This document shows positions 12,390 to 24,636 of a stretch of 64,000 bases of DNA, piece by piece (within the stretch, counting starts at the first letter, position 1; the number at the start of each line of letters is the position of its first letter). The notes under the pieces were generated by a model. The model was not told where the DNA came from. It did no database searches and worked only from the letters and a program-made list of their open reading frames with translations. The DNA comes from Aulostomus chinensis. Its lineage: Eukaryota > Chordata > Actinopteri > Syngnathiformes > Aulostomidae. The stretch is taken from contig JBBMOA010000004.1 of assembly GCA_037954235.1 (NCBI GenBank), positions 6,649,001-6,713,000 of the forward strand. The letters run 5' to 3'. Both the position numbers and the translations under genes were made by a program.

Positions 12390-13020
12390 AAGTCTATCTT
12401 GTGTTGAATATAAATTGCGCCGTCTTTCCCACAATAATTATCGATGTTTGCTTGAAACCCCGACGCGACTGGCAGCCACATTAAATCACATCGTCTGATT
12501 AAAGCTGGAATGCAGCTCATCAGACAGGCCACTTGTGAGGTTGACAGGTCTGGCCGTCTGAGTTTGTTGCTCCATGAGTCTGAATGCTGTGAATCTGACT
12601 CTCACTGTTGTTAATTACCTTCACATTCCATCCAACAGTCTGGTTTGATCTGCTCCACCTTGGCATTGGGCTGGAAATCTGATTCATATTCTCACCATAA
12701 CAGAAAGTCCCTGGAGGCCTGATGTAGTCTGAGAGAATGCATCAAGCGCCCAGGGAATGCTCACCTCGCCTGCATCCAAGGTTCGCCTGGGGGCCAACAC
12801 CCCCCCACCTGCATCTAGCAATGCCCCAGCCAGCCACTTCAAAGGCTAAAGACCCAGCTAAACATTATTCAAAGCCTTGGCAAAACCTTCCAGCTTAAAA
12901 TAGCAGGATTTGAGATAAGAAGGGCGATGAGACAGAAAGAGATGCAAAGACACTTGAAGGATTCTTCTATCGCCTGCTCTCTAGGAGCAGATTAATACAC
13001 GGCGGATAAAAACGTGTGTT

Positions 13021-13084
<64 letters not shown>

Positions 13085-13460
13085 TGGGGGGATATGAAAG
13101 GAGGGCTAATTCGGACCATATGTTTTTAGTGGCTGAGCTAATCATTCCATATTTGTGAATCAAAGGCAGCAAGCTGGCACAAGATAAAGAGTTATTGGAC
13201 TTTTCTCTGCAAAGGTGCTTTTACTTCTGATGGATTGGGTTTCGGGCGGATGTAAACCCTGGAATGCCCTACGCCTTCATCATGCCATTCTCCATCTAAT
13301 CTGTTCAACCTTTTCTGCTTCTAATCAACTGGTCTCATTTAGGGCTGTCTGTAATCCACAAGCAGGCCACTCTATAAAAACGGCAGCAGTTTGGAGGTCA
13401 TTATCTTCTTTGGGCGGGGGTTAAACACTCGAGTATTTCCTTTATCCAGCCTTTGGTCTC
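12390..13460 (-). promoter_or_regulatory. net1: candidate conserved noncoding block in net1 intron 2
   Basis: This stretch is nearly free of open frames and dispersed repeats, apart from the TG array at 13023-13076, and is dense in binding-site-like words. These include TTAATTACC (12610-12618), CATTCCATCC (12625-12634), ATAATTATCGA, CATTCCATATTTGTGAATCA (13145-13164), ATCAAAGG (13160-13167, TCF/LEF type) and AGATAA. Fish intronic enhancers look like this. No alignment was possible. Confidence 0.35.
13023..13076 (+). repeat. (TG)27 microsatellite
   Basis: Uninterrupted TG inside the candidate conserved intron 2 block, followed by GAGAGAGAG. Confidence 0.95.
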
Positions 13461-13642
13461 TGGCTGCATGAGAAGGCCTCAGACCGGCCTCAACAACATT
13501 CATCGTGCTCGCTAAATGGGGTGTTTGATGGAGCCTGGTGCTCAGACGCAGAGCTGGGAACTCAGAGAAAAATGCTGATCTGGAATGTTGAGCAGGAGTC
13601 TAGATCTGATCAGCTGAAACATTTTTAAACCAAGGTCAGAGG

Positions 13643-13795
13643 AGGCTGGAGGCTGGTGGTTGGAGGCTCGTTGCTAGAGGCTGGTGGTTTGTGGTTGGAG
13701 GCTGGAGGCTGGTGGTTGGAGGCTGGTTGCTAGAGGCTGGTGGTTGGAGGCTGGTTGCTAGAGGCTGGTGGTTTGTGGTTGGAGGCTGGTTGCTG
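13643..13795 (+). repeat. G-rich minisatellite in net1 intron 2
   Basis: Repeats of GGAGGCTGGTGGTTGGAGG and GGCTGGTTGCTAGAGGCTGG follow a roughly 28-bp unit with insertions of TTTGTGGTT. The GG pairs are closely spaced and could form two-tier G-quadruplexes. The minus-strand frame through it is a Pro/Thr/Asn/Gln/His/Ser low-complexity peptide, not a gene. Confidence 0.9.
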
Positions 13796-14104
13796 CTCTG
13801 AGGGCTGGCAGGTCTGTAGCGTGACTTCTCAATATGAACAGAAGTTTCATTTCTAAGACTGAACACTCGTGCACCCATCTGGTGAAACTGATGCGCACCT
13901 GAAAAGGTGGGGACGGGTCACGGAGCAGCAGATCTACTCCACCGCCATTATTTGGGCCACGAGAGTGAGGGTGTGATGTCAGACCAATACAAATGTGACA
14001 ACTGATGAAACTGGACAGTTACAGTACCAGTGACGTCATTCAAGAAGTTCTGACAACATAAATACGATGTTGTGGCTGAAGTTAAGGTGAGTGACTTACT
14101 TGAC

Positions 14105-15335
14105 TTAAGCCCTTTGCTCCTCCTGGGTGCACAGGCCGTTGACGAGCAACCTCCATTTCACTCTGTTAGTGGCTCTCTGTTCAAGTTCTCCCCAGTTCAG
14201 CCCACTCTCAGACATTTCTGCCTCTAAGCTTCTTCTCCAGCTGTTCCTGGGGCGACCTCGTTTCCTTTTCCCTTGGGGGTTCCACTTCAGGGCTTGACAG
14301 GTGATGTCTGTGGCAGGTTTTCTGAGGGTGTGACCCATCGACTCCATTTTCTTCTCTGTATTTGTACATCTAAGGGATCTTGGTTTGTTCTTTTCCACAG
14401 GTCCACATTAATCACTTTGTCTTTCCACCAGATGTTTAGTATCCTTCTGAGGCAGGAATTGGTGAATGATTGCAGCCTGTGTGTTGTGTGTTTTGTTGTT
14501 CTCCATGCTTCAGACCCATACAGCATCACCTGTTTCACGTTTGAGTTGAAGATGCTTATCTTCGTGGTTGTGGAGACGTTCTTGGAGTTCCAGATGTTTC
14601 TGAGCATGTTGAATACCCCTCTTGCTTTGATAATTCTGCTTCTGATGTCTGCCTCCCTTCCTCCAGTGGTATCCACAACACTGCCTAGGTAGGTAAAGGA
14701 TTCTACCTCCACTAGGGCAGCATTGTTTAAGGTGATGAGGTTGCTTGTGTTGGAGTGGATCTTGACCACTTGGGTTTTTGTTGTATTGGGAGAAAGGCCA
14801 AGTTTTGTTGAAGTTTGTGCCAGTCTGTCTGTCTTTTCTTGCATGTACGTGTGTGCGTGAGAGTTGAACGATGTCATCTGCAAAATCCAGATCATCCAGC
14901 TGCTCCCACAATGTCCACTGGATCCCGTTTCTCTTTCCTTCTGTTGTTTCCCTCATGACCCAATCAATGGCGAGGAGGAAGAGGAATGGTGAGAGAAGAC
15001 ATCCTTGCTTGACACCTGTCTTGACTTCAAATGTCCAAGAGAGCTGACCTGCATGCATGACTCTACAGGAAGTGCCGTCCTATGAATTCTTGATTAGGTT
15101 TATGATCTTGGTGGGGATTCCATAGTGTTCCATTAGCTGCCATGGTGTTGTCCAGTCTAAGCTGTCAAATGCCTTCTCAAAATCAATGAAGTTCATGTAC
15201 AGGGATGTGTTCCATTCGATAGACTGTTCAATGATGATGCAAAGTGTTGCTATGTGGTCTGTGCATGAGCGATCTTTCCTGAAACCTCCTGTCTACGGCT
15301 TCCTGGAGACGGTTGAGGATGACTCTTAAGGTTAG
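14105..15335 (-). mobile_element. 5'-truncated, degenerate non-LTR retrotransposon (LINE) reverse transcriptase
   Basis: On the minus strand, conserved reverse-transcriptase blocks appear in order: RKDRSCTDHIATL, then FIDFEKAFDSLDW, a stop near 15078, VKQGCLLSPFLFLLAIDW, the catalytic FADD within LDFADD, then YLGSVVDTTGG, a thumb-like region ending in the family signature WNPQGKRKRGRP and the tail NGLC before a stop at 14105. The frame shifts near 14850 and again near 14340. There is no endonuclease domain and no 5' part. The element ends abruptly at a TG/G tract (15335-15375). It is a dead copy in net1 intron 2, in gene orientation. The signatures are those of a family widespread in fish and invertebrates, but I cannot assign the clade (RTE, I/Nimb or Jockey-like) without a tree. 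A short AAGT-rich 3' tail follows the stop. Confidence 0.92.
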
Positions 15336-15340
15336 TGTGT

Positions 15341-15371
<31 letters not shown>

Positions 15372-15375
15372 GGGG
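15335..15375 (+). repeat. (GT)n plus G-run at the LINE truncation point
   Basis: A GT array runs into about 21 G immediately beside the broken 5' end of the LINE fragment. Confidence 0.92.
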
Positions 15376-16228
15376 CTTGTAGAACACCATTACCTGGCGG
15401 GAACATGACCAACACGTCACTACTGACAGTAATTGTACAGGTGACCTCTGAACTCTGTTGGAGGTCTCACACAGGTTGTTGCTCGCCTACTGCTGCTGCC
15501 TGTGCGTTTGGTGTGTTTGTCTGGCTCCGCCTCCCTCCAAGGCACCTCCTCTGCCTCCACCGGTGCGTTAGACTACTGGTCACCAGTTGATTCTCTTCTT
15601 TCAATTCCGCCTTGGGTTGAAAATCTGATTGTAGATCAGTTTTAGGTACTTAATGTACTACTGAATGTAAGTAATGGACTAATATTAGTCACCAAAGTCC
15701 CGAACCAATGTTACTGTTGTCCATGACCCCCCCCCCACTGAGCTGGTCCGTTTTACATCAGGGACTTCAGGGATAAAGTCTGGCTGTCAGACCTACGTGC
15801 GGCCTGGTCGTGGCGACGAGCCGCCCGCCGAGCGACTCGGCAGCAGCAGTTTATCTCCAAATGCTCTGACTTCAACATGGATTGTTGTCGTGCACCACCT
15901 CCTCTCTGGTGTTGTGACAACTCTACCTCATGCTATCCACCACTCTGATGAGCAACAACATGTTGTTGTAGGATAGAGTTTCAGCCACATTATTTCGTAA
16001 TTTTCCTTCTTTTGCTGTAAGCAGATGCGTACTTTCACAACTGTAATTGTCCTCCTCCTCTCTGACACTCAAAACAGTTCCCATCCCTCTTGATCTTCCT
16101 CCATTATGATAAATACTTGTCATTATGGCAGGATTCGGTCCACTAAGAGTTGCTTTCTAGTTTCACTGTCACAGCAAAGAACAAAAGTGCAAACAGCCCT
16201 ACAACTGTCACCAAGGTACATATGACAA

Positions 16229-16248
16229 CCCCCCCCCCCCCCCCCCCC
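16229..16248 (+). repeat. C20 homopolymer
   Basis: Twenty C, about 500 bp downstream of net1 exon 2 in gene orientation. Confidence 0.85.
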
Positions 16249-16751
16249 AGTCAGACTAGCAGGAGGAACACAAACCAACTCTGTGGGTAGTAAATACTGC
16301 ATGGATGTTCTGTAGAACTTCCTATAACAAGTAGATGATGGCGAAAACAGAGGTGACACACATCCACCCACGGACACTGTGTGTGAGGATCATGAGCAGG
16401 AGGTTTATCCAGGTTGGCGTCTTTGTGAGCCAACAAGCAGCTGCCTTTCAGTGCTGTGACCATGAACAGCGCCACCGTTTCTGGGACTTCGACACTGAAA
16501 TCTCTGAGGTGAGACTTGAGGGTGTGAAGTGGCACCCAAGCGTGTTCTGACTTTGTACAAGAGGGCAGCAACATGTGTGGATAGACACGCGTGACATGAC
16601 GTGAATCAGAAGGTCATTTCCTGCTGTTCTGACTCTTAGCTGTGCACCGATTCCACATTCGGCACCAAGATTGTAGTGAAGATGAGAAACAGCAGGAAAC
16701 TTAGATTTTGACTGCGGCCTGAAAACCGTAAAACATGACGACTAAACTCAC

Positions 16752-16815
16752 CAGACTGAAGTCCCATTGAGGTCCCGGGGTGAGGAAGGTGAAGGAGCTT
16801 CCTCTTCGCAGAGAC
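16752..16815 (-). CDS. net1: net1 coding exon 2
   Basis: This 64-nt exon contributes one base that completes an Arg codon, then 21 codons. The acceptor is an excellent pyrimidine tract ending in CACAG, and the donor is CTG|GTGAGT. The encoded SLRRGSSFTFLTPGPQWDFS then Leu is almost identical to the segment of human NET1 that reads SLRRGSSFTFLTPGPNWDF. This is the strongest single identification in the window. The segment lies in the N-terminal regulatory region before the second nuclear localisation signal and is absent from NET1A. Two other frames are also open across this spot, so an ORF finder would miss the real one. Confidence 0.96.
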
Positions 16816-18393
16816 CTGTGCAGCGGTCAGAGAGGACAGGGGAATCAAGGCAGGGCTCAGTTGTTGTCTCACGATTGCATGACACCTCGACTTGCTCGCC
16901 ATGGCAACTGAGTTCACTTTGACCTGAAGTCCCAGCCAAGGAGGGAGTGGAGCCGAGGACTTCAGAGAGTTCAGAGCACGAACAAGCGGATAAGAAGGGG
17001 AGCTGTGACTCAGAGCAGCGGTGTCCTGAGAAAACACCCACCTCCTCCCTCCTGTTACCTACCACAGTCTCAGCATGCTGGCGCTGCAGGGATCTTCTCC
17101 AGCCCAGACCAGAAGCCAGTTAAGGACCCTCCCAGTCACAGAGGGAAGGGGAACATGACCCCGGTCCACTTCCTCAAAGGAGCCTCACTAACCAGAGCGC
17201 TGGCTTTAGACACTTGTGCCATTTGAAGGAGGAGTCCTCTGACCCACACCGCTCTCCCCTGAATAAATGGACAAGAGACAAATGTCTGTTTTTGTTGAGA
17301 CTTTCTGAGGGGGACAGTTTTTCCTAATTTGGGGCTCCAAACAGGGCTGGACTAACACCCCAACCCCCCAATCAGCCCTGTGGGCTGGAGGTCCTTCTCA
17401 TGTCAAACAGCTTAGCTTTAAAGATTGTGATTATTCAAGTGTTACAACAAGGTCATGCCAGGTGAAGTCACACTGAGGACAATTACGCAACACCTCAGCC
17501 GCGGTGAACGGCCGGCTCCACCACAGAGGCAGCAGAGCACCTGCCTGCCTGCCACCAGCAGACTGGTAGACTGCACTGATTAACACTCTGAGGAGCCGTC
17601 AGCATCACGGCGCCATACAGGCCTGAGAAACTACTCAACCTAAATGAAGCTTTTACAGACAGGAAACTGCCTACCACCAGCAGACCAGCGGAGTCTTGAC
17701 ACCAGCGTTTTTTAATGCGTGAGAACTTCTGTAGGCTGGCATGACTTTTGTTCCTCTCAACACGGCACCCAGCCGCTAACATGCAGGTGTTTGTCCTGAT
17801 GCATCCCAAACTCACTCAGTGGAGGGAAGTGAAAGATGAGTTCAAAATGGCCCCAGGGTGTAGAACCTGGGTCTTCGACTCTCTCCAGGAGCAGCAGCGA
17901 AAGCAGCGTGGAGGAAAAGGCTGAGCCGTGTGATTTCAAATCAGAGTCCCGACTTCTAGCCTTCTTGCTTTATAAACTTTCCTTGGTCCTTCAGCCTTGG
18001 ACCAAAACCAAGAGCTCGAACTCATCGCTCAAGGACTTCTCAGAAGATGAGCTGCATATGTGAACGTTGTTGGTTTTTTGTTTTACAGTGTGTATGCTAA
18101 CAAATTATATTAATCAGAAGAAATTGTATGGATGTATGAAGTGAGAATGAGTTTTTTTTAATGATTAATCACGCAGCCCTTGAGAGGATAACATGTAAAT
18201 AATATTTGACAAGACGCTGCTTCAGAATCCTAGCAACTGGAATGCTGGGACGTAGTGAAGAGCTTCCAGGCACAAACATGAGCCGCGACCGCAGGGGAGT
18301 CTGAACACCTTCACTTCCCAGCAGTCCTAATCACGCCTGCACTCACACATCAGCGTCCTCGGTATTGTTGAGAATAGTGAAGATTAATATCAG

Positions 18394-18502
18394 GGCCAGC
18401 GTGGCTCGGAGGTAGCAACGGCAGGGTTGCTGGTTCGATCCTCACTTCCCCCAGTGACTCTCAACAGATAAGTGGTATAGAAAACGGGTGGATGGATGGA
18501 TG
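18394..18502 (+). mobile_element. tRNA-derived SINE, internally deleted
   Basis: It has the same head type as the copy at 48944 (GTGGCTCGGAGG, B box GGTTCGATCC at 18432-18441, then CACTTCCCCC). It then jumps to the fish 3' tail motif AAGTGGTATAGAAAACGG followed by (GGAT)n. The central roughly 150 bp is missing. The two copies together show both ends of the family. Confidence 0.75.
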
Positions 18503-19477
18503 TCAGGGGGTCTTAGATGTCGAGGCCTAAAAAGGAATTAGCATCCAGGGAATGCTGAGCTTCCCAGAAACACCTGCTCCGTGTGTGTCCAGCAAGTGCT
18601 GCTGGGAAGGCTGAGTCATTCCAGTCATGCTGCGCCGCTGCTGTTGCTTCAGGCGGCAGCCGTCCAGTGACACAGCAACTGTCCCTGCTCACACACCAAC
18701 AACGGGCTGCACAATCTCTTTGAAATAGTTTTTTGTTCTTTTTTACATCCAATGGTCCAAAAGCTGAACAGTCTGAAATAGTAAATAGATTTGCTGTGAC
18801 AGCAGCGTGCGTGTTGATGAGCGATACTTCCATAAGTCCATAGATCATCGACTGAGAACGCTAACACAGCGCCAGGAACTGATGAGCAGCGCGCGGCTTG
18901 ATGTTATGACACATGGGTCACAACATGGAATCATCATAATAGGGACAGTAATCTTGACGCACAACAGTGAAAAAATATTGCAAAACAATAGTATTAATCT
19001 TACTACACCTATACAAAAACTACAATATTCCAAAAGCCCCTACCAGAAGTGTAGTATCCTGGTGTACCTGAGGGTCTTGTGTCTAAATAAAGAAGCGGGA
19101 ACAACAAACAGGTAGAACCTCTGGCGCTGTCATGAACCACACTGCTCAGCACCTCAGAACAAAACAGAGGGAAGAAGCTCATCTTAAAGGCATTAATAAT
19201 CCATGCTCTCATGGCAGGAATGTCTGTGAACACTGTTTTCTACCAGTGAGATGGATAAATGAATAGCCAGCTAAAGGTTTGCATGCCAGCAAACGGGAAT
19301 CAGCTCAGTCCTCAGCCATTAACTGACAGCACACAACTGGGATCCACCTGGGACTGCATAACGTTAAATCGCTGCCTAGTAGCAGTTTTTGTTTCTTTAC
19401 ATTTTATGTGTGAAGTGAAAGAACTGCAAGCAGCAGGCCCAACCTCCGTCTACGTGACTAAATATTCTGATAATAAG

Positions 19478-19535
19478 GGTTAATAATGGTGGCTCTTGCA
19501 GTGGTCAGCACTGTCGCCTCTCGGCCAGAAGATAT
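19478..19535 (+). repeat. remnant of a tRNA-like dispersed fish repeat
   Basis: The segment GTGGTCAGCACTGTCGCCTC (19501-19520) followed by CAGAAG matches the start of a very common fish dispersed repeat, which usually reads GTGGTTAGCACTGTCGCCTC. The rest of that repeat is not recognisable here. Assignment is from memory of the motif. Confidence 0.45.
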
Positions 19536-20272
19536 TCCTTCCCCACTGGTCAATCTCAGGTTAACGCCTGACGCCTGGGAGCGTTGATTGATGAAGGTTA
19601 CTGTGGGACTCGTCTTGAGTTGCCAGATGAGAAACATGTTACCATCCTGCTGTAGCAGAAAGAAGTCTTCCTGCCGTGTTTGTATTTCTGTCCGCCAATC
19701 ATCAGTGAGGAGGGTGGAGACTGACAACCGAAGCCCATGAGCAGCTTGTGTCTGCAGCAGCGTTCTTCCAGAAAACCAGACTTTACACTGATGGACCACA
19801 CAAGACCGTAAACTGAAAACAGAAACTTCGATGTTGGAGATTGAAAATGAGGCAGCGAGGTCCCGTGTCAGTGGGCTGAACAAGAAACACATTAATTCCC
19901 TCAAACCAGTCTACTTCCTGTTTGGACCACCCATGCTGGACATACCCGGTCTCGTGCTCCTGTAAGGTGGATAAACAACGTACCAATGCTGCATGTGCTG
20001 CAGGAAAACAATGGCTGGAGCGAGAAAGGAAAACACGTCTTCCTGGGTGTCCTGAGGGTAAGCTAAAGGTCAAAGGTTGCTGCAGGTGTTGTTTAGACGT
20101 CACTGTCAAGGAGCTACATTAACCTGCCATTTGACCTTTGAGCTTTTCTCCAACTGTGGGACATTGTTGTTAAAGTTGTAGCAGCATTTGGTTTCCACAC
20201 AGTTCATTTCTCTCTCGTTTCTTTTGATGCAACAGTGAACATGAAAATTCTGGGTCAGCACTTTAGCAGCTT

Positions 20273-20356
20273 CATGCTAGCCTCCATAGCTGTCATGCTA
20301 GCCTCCATAGCTGTCATGCTAGCCTCCATAGCTGTCATGCTAGCCTCCATAGCTGC
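20273..20356 (+). repeat. 21-bp x 4 perfect tandem repeat
   Basis: Four copies of CATGCTAGCCTCCATAGCTG plus T, identical except for the last base of the fourth copy. It is in net1 intron 1. Near-perfect identity implies recent expansion and likely length polymorphism. Confidence 0.95.
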
Positions 20357-22715
20357 CGGGGCAAAGATGGACGGCTCAGACTGAGCAGCTTTTGCAGGTT
20401 ATGATAAATGTTGGCAGCAAACACAAGCATTCATTTGAAAAGGAAGATTTATCTTCTATTTTAGGGTTGAAAAGTCTGCTGTTAATCTGTCAATACATTG
20501 GCCTCCGCTTGCAACTCTCAGAAGCAGAGATGATGATGTCAGCAAACCCAAACTGAGAGCACAGATCAGTGTGCAGTGTTTCCCGCCTGCCGCCGCCGCC
20601 GTTGATGCAACTGTAGCAGGAAGCAGCCAGAGCCAGATGGTCACCAGGAATCACGACAGTCCTCTGATCAACCATCACACATAAGACTGAAAGCAGCTAA
20701 CAGCTAGCTTACATGTTGACTACAAGTATTACTCCAGTTTCACCGTGCAAAAAGTTATTTTGTTGATTCATCAGACATGTTGTCCTGGCCTCGTGAGAGA
20801 TACGCAGCCATGGGTGTGGGATCCCTGCTTAGGACCCCTAGAGCCCCCTTAAGGTGGATGGGAGGCAGTTTCAAAGGGCACCTTGAAGTACAGGCCCAGG
20901 TTAGTATAGACCAAGCTTAGATTTAGGACTGGCTTAAGTATGATGGTCCCAGACGCAACAGATGTCAGTGATGCTCCCCTACAGCAGGAATGTGGGGCAC
21001 TACGTCATCAGCTGTCCTGTAGTTTGGACTCAGAAGTCAAACGCTCGGTCGTGTCTGGACCAGCTCCATGGCTAAGCTGCCTGAGAATGAGACCAGTTAG
21101 GATTTGATGCTACATAAATCACATCAGCTCCACCTGTGTGGGTCCACATGGAGCGGCACGTACAACATGAGGGGCAGACCAAACGCTGACAGAGCACGAG
21201 ATGATCTGGAGAATGTAATCATCATCAACCCAGCCCACTTCCTGGGTTAGGCAACAGCAATTCCTGCTCATTTAAAAGGTTACTGTAAGAGCAGGGGGGG
21301 GGCTCCTAACCCAAGACTCAATCATGAGGACAGAGTGCAGGCTGAAACTTCTGTGGATTATGTGGAACGTCCAGACAGAGGACCAGACACTGATATGGGT
21401 CACTGGGAAATGACAGACACTGGCCCAGGAGCCAAGATGGGCCGCAAACACGGTTACATCATCAGGCTGGAGGCCAGGTTTGGTAGGCAGTTCCTCGCAT
21501 CGGTGTAAGACAGAAATGCTGGAAATCCCACAGGAGATGAGTAAACATCTCTCCTCTCATCAGCTTCACATCTCACTGCTTCATCTAATCGGCTGTCCCA
21601 GACTGAGCGGCCGGGGGTGGTCCTGAGAGTGGTGCAGGGAAGTAAACTTATCTCTTAAAAGATAGTACAGCCTGTACCATGGAGCCTGAGCAGCTCCCTG
21701 ACCAGCACTCGGGAGCATCAATGACCTCTAAATCAGGTTTTTATTGGTGCATTAGAACAGAACGGTACATCAAAGAGTGCTTCCGGGGGGGTTGATGGTG
21801 CAGCTAAAGGAGCTGCTGCATGGACATGGCTGCACCGCAGGTTCTTCACCGTTCTGGTTGATAATCTCATCAGTGGCTTTACAAGAACTGATGTCATCCT
21901 CAAACCTCGGGGAACAGTTTAACGAGGTGTAAAAATCAAGAGTAACTCACCATGACACGCTACTTTACTCATGGTAGCATCCCGCTGCAGAGTTTCTTGC
22001 AATGGAGAGAATTCATACGCTACTTCCATCATGACACCTGTGTACCTGAAGAACAAACGCCACTAAAACGCAGGAATTGTGTATTTATATACAGACCTGC
22101 AGTGCAGGTTTCAAAGGCTTTGGCAGCTGAGAACAAACTCGTACAATAACTTTCACTTGTTGACGACTGCTGTTGTCGTAAAGACGCTGGTATTTGAGCA
22201 AGTATGACAACATGTTCCGGTATTTATATTTTGGAGGTGAACTTGTGTTGTTGGGATGCATGAATCAAACGCTGCACAGACATTTACACTGCTGCTCTCG
22301 TCTCACGTCTCAGGATGCTTTTCTCAATCATTAGGAAATGCAGTAATTTGACCTTTTTAGTCAACCACATTAAAAAGCTAATAACGTGTACTTCCACCGA
22401 GTTTTACTATCCGGTCACTTCTGTCTGTTGGTGTCAGCGAGTGTGAGAGCACCTCCTGCAGCGGTGAATAGATCAGACTGCTGATTCATGTCCGCTCATG
22501 TGTGAGTCAGCCGAAGGGCCACAGAGTTGCTCTGGAGCCGCTACTGTTTGCCTGTGTTGGACAGATGAAGAACAACTGAGCACGTGAAGTATAAACTCCC
22601 TGACCACTGCAGCGGGCTCCTCTGGAGAGTAAAACCATCCTGCTCTGCCACCATCTCACGCAGCCGGGGGCGGTGCTGGCACTCTACTGGATACAGCTGT
22701 GGTGGTGGGTTGGAA

Positions 22716-22739
22716 GTGTGTGTGTGTGTGTGTGTGTGT
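22716..22739 (+). repeat. (GT)12 microsatellite
   Basis: GT array followed by G7, in net1 intron 1. Confidence 0.93.
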
Positions 22740-24141
22740 TGGGGGGGTGTACTGCAGTGCTTGTAATATTCTGTTCTCATGCACATCAGTGAGGTGGACA
22801 AACATCTCAAAATGAAGCATTTTGGTTGACAGCACCTCGACGCCGTCTGTCAAACACACGCAACCTCTCAATTCATCGAAGCCTGTCAGAGAGTTGAGAC
22901 CAGCAGCACTGATCTGTACCAGTGAGAATTTTATGAATCAAATTCTTTTTCTAATTAATTTGCCAACCGTATTGGTGGATTGTGGTTGAGTGCCTACGGC
23001 TCTCAGGACTATTGTCATGTGACCCAGGCCAAAAAGATGTTTTGTGTTTATATTTTCTATCACAATTTATACCATTGTGGCGAAAAGCAACACAAATATC
23101 TAAATAACTAAGAAATAATCCCACCACTGCTCTAAATCCGTCCCAGCCACCTTTGAACGAAGGCATCCACGGAGTTAAGAAAACCTCTCTGCTCTCACAG
23201 GTTTTCTGTTCAAATGTTGGTAGTGAAACAAGATGCTTCCTGCAAATACTGTCAATCACAACATCCGTCAAAATGATCACGATTTGACATTTTGTCCTAA
23301 ATCTCTGGGCCCTGTAGAAGAACTCTCGGCTCTCTGGTGCTTGGCGTGTGGCGAGCTCGTTTGAAGGTCTTCTGGTTACGTGATTAAGGTCCTCACTACC
23401 GCTGTCAACGCCCCCGCTCAGGGGACAAAGGTGCGCTCTAGTGCTGTCCCTGCTCCTGTGCGGAGGGACGTGTGACTCATGAGTCAGTGGATCAGCATCC
23501 CACGAGGCCCTGCCCTTATTTGTCAAAGCTGGTAAAACTGAAACTGAACTCCTCCAGGACCCGGCCTGCCTGCACCCGCACGTCCGCGTGCGTCTCCATC
23601 AACACTGAGGAACGTGACGTCATGCATGTGAGCACTGTTGTTACACGCAGTGTTAGATTTAGTGAATTTTTAAAACATGCCAGTATTTTACAAGATACAT
23701 TCCATCCTGAGAACATTTCAACTATTTGGACTCCGCCCCCTCAACACGATACTTTACATGGGCATAGAACCTACAGTTCTGAGTTCAGAACAGCTTCTTA
23801 GCGCTGCTGGTTACTTCTGCACATGCTTGGCAATGAGAACACAACAGCAACAACGCTCCTCTGCCAGCAGGGGACTCAAAGCCAAACTCTCTTGGGAAAT
23901 CTAGTCTTATTTTCTCTCACTCCACTTTTATGCTTTTTTCCATAAACCTTGTTTTGGCAGGTCAAATACTGGGTGATGTTTTTCCATGTTTGTCTGCCGA
24001 GTCGGTTGGGCAGAGGGCAGGGCTCGGACACCCTGGCACACAACATGGAAACCCATCTAAAGGGTCTGATGGAAACTGTCCCAAAACATACTGGTTACTC
24101 CTCTGATAGCTGACACATAAATCACACTGTGGGAACAACCC

Positions 24142-24319
24142 CCTGGAGCCTCCTGGAGAGTCCTGGAGTCACCTGGAGTCTCCTGGAGAGTCCTAGAGCC
24201 ACCTGGAGTCTCCTGGAGCCTTCAGGAGAGTCCTGGAGTCACCTGGAGAGTCCTAGAGCTACTTGGAGCCTCCTGGAGTCTCCTGGAGAGGCCTGAAGAG
24301 TCCTGGAGTCTCCTGGTCA
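24142..24319 (+). repeat. 10-bp-period minisatellite (CCTGGAG units)
   Basis: About 18 copies of a decamer, TCCTGGAGNN with last bases AG, TC, CC or CA, keep strict 10-bp spacing. It lies in net1 intron 1. The three subtypes recur in loose 30-bp triplets. Confidence 0.92.
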
Positions 24320-24596
24320 CGTCTACAGCCCACACAAGAGCTCTGTCTCACACTGATTTCTCTTCTAATGTATTACACTGACATAAACAAAGTGGATCAG
24401 TTGCTGAAGTCACTGATTGTAGCTAACTTCAGACACACGGGCCATGACTCAACTTCATCACAACATCTTAATATCAGGAACTGGAATTTACAGTGCTGTG
24501 AAAACTACTGCCATAAATTGTGACTCTTTGTAGGGCTATCATTCACAGGGAATGAAACAAAGATTCAGTAAATAGCTCATTTCCATCCGTAGTCCT

Positions 24597-24600
<4 letters not shown>

Positions 24601-24635
<35 letters not shown>
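24601..24635 (+). repeat. (CA)17 microsatellite
   Basis: Uninterrupted CA about 850 bp downstream of net1 exon 1 in gene orientation. Confidence 0.95.

Positions 24636-24636
<1 letters not shown>

Larger units (their letters stand above)
7455..16751 (-). other. net1: net1 intron 2
   Basis: This 9297-bp intron starts at the donor GTGAGT and ends at the acceptor TCTCTCCACAG. It holds a LINE fragment in gene orientation (14105-15335), a G-rich minisatellite (13643-13795), TG arrays at 9335-9371 and 13023-13076, a CA array at 11281-11332, a C20 run at 16229-16248 and a candidate conserved block (12390-13460). A 72-codon open frame at 10620-10839 (minus) reads protein-like but matches nothing I know. 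From 7455 to 9330, 9372 to 11280 and 11333 to 12389 I see nothing specific. Confidence 0.8.

Noticed and set aside
16753..17037. Longer open frames over net1 exon 2 with a good-looking acceptor at 17025
   Set aside because: The true frame is the third one, with the acceptor at 16816. It matches NET1 and completes the exon 1 codon. The longer frames are shadows.
22951..23526. 191-codon open frame, minus strand, in net1 intron 1
   Set aside because: No recognisable domain, no splice-site support. One such frame is expected by chance in 64 kb.
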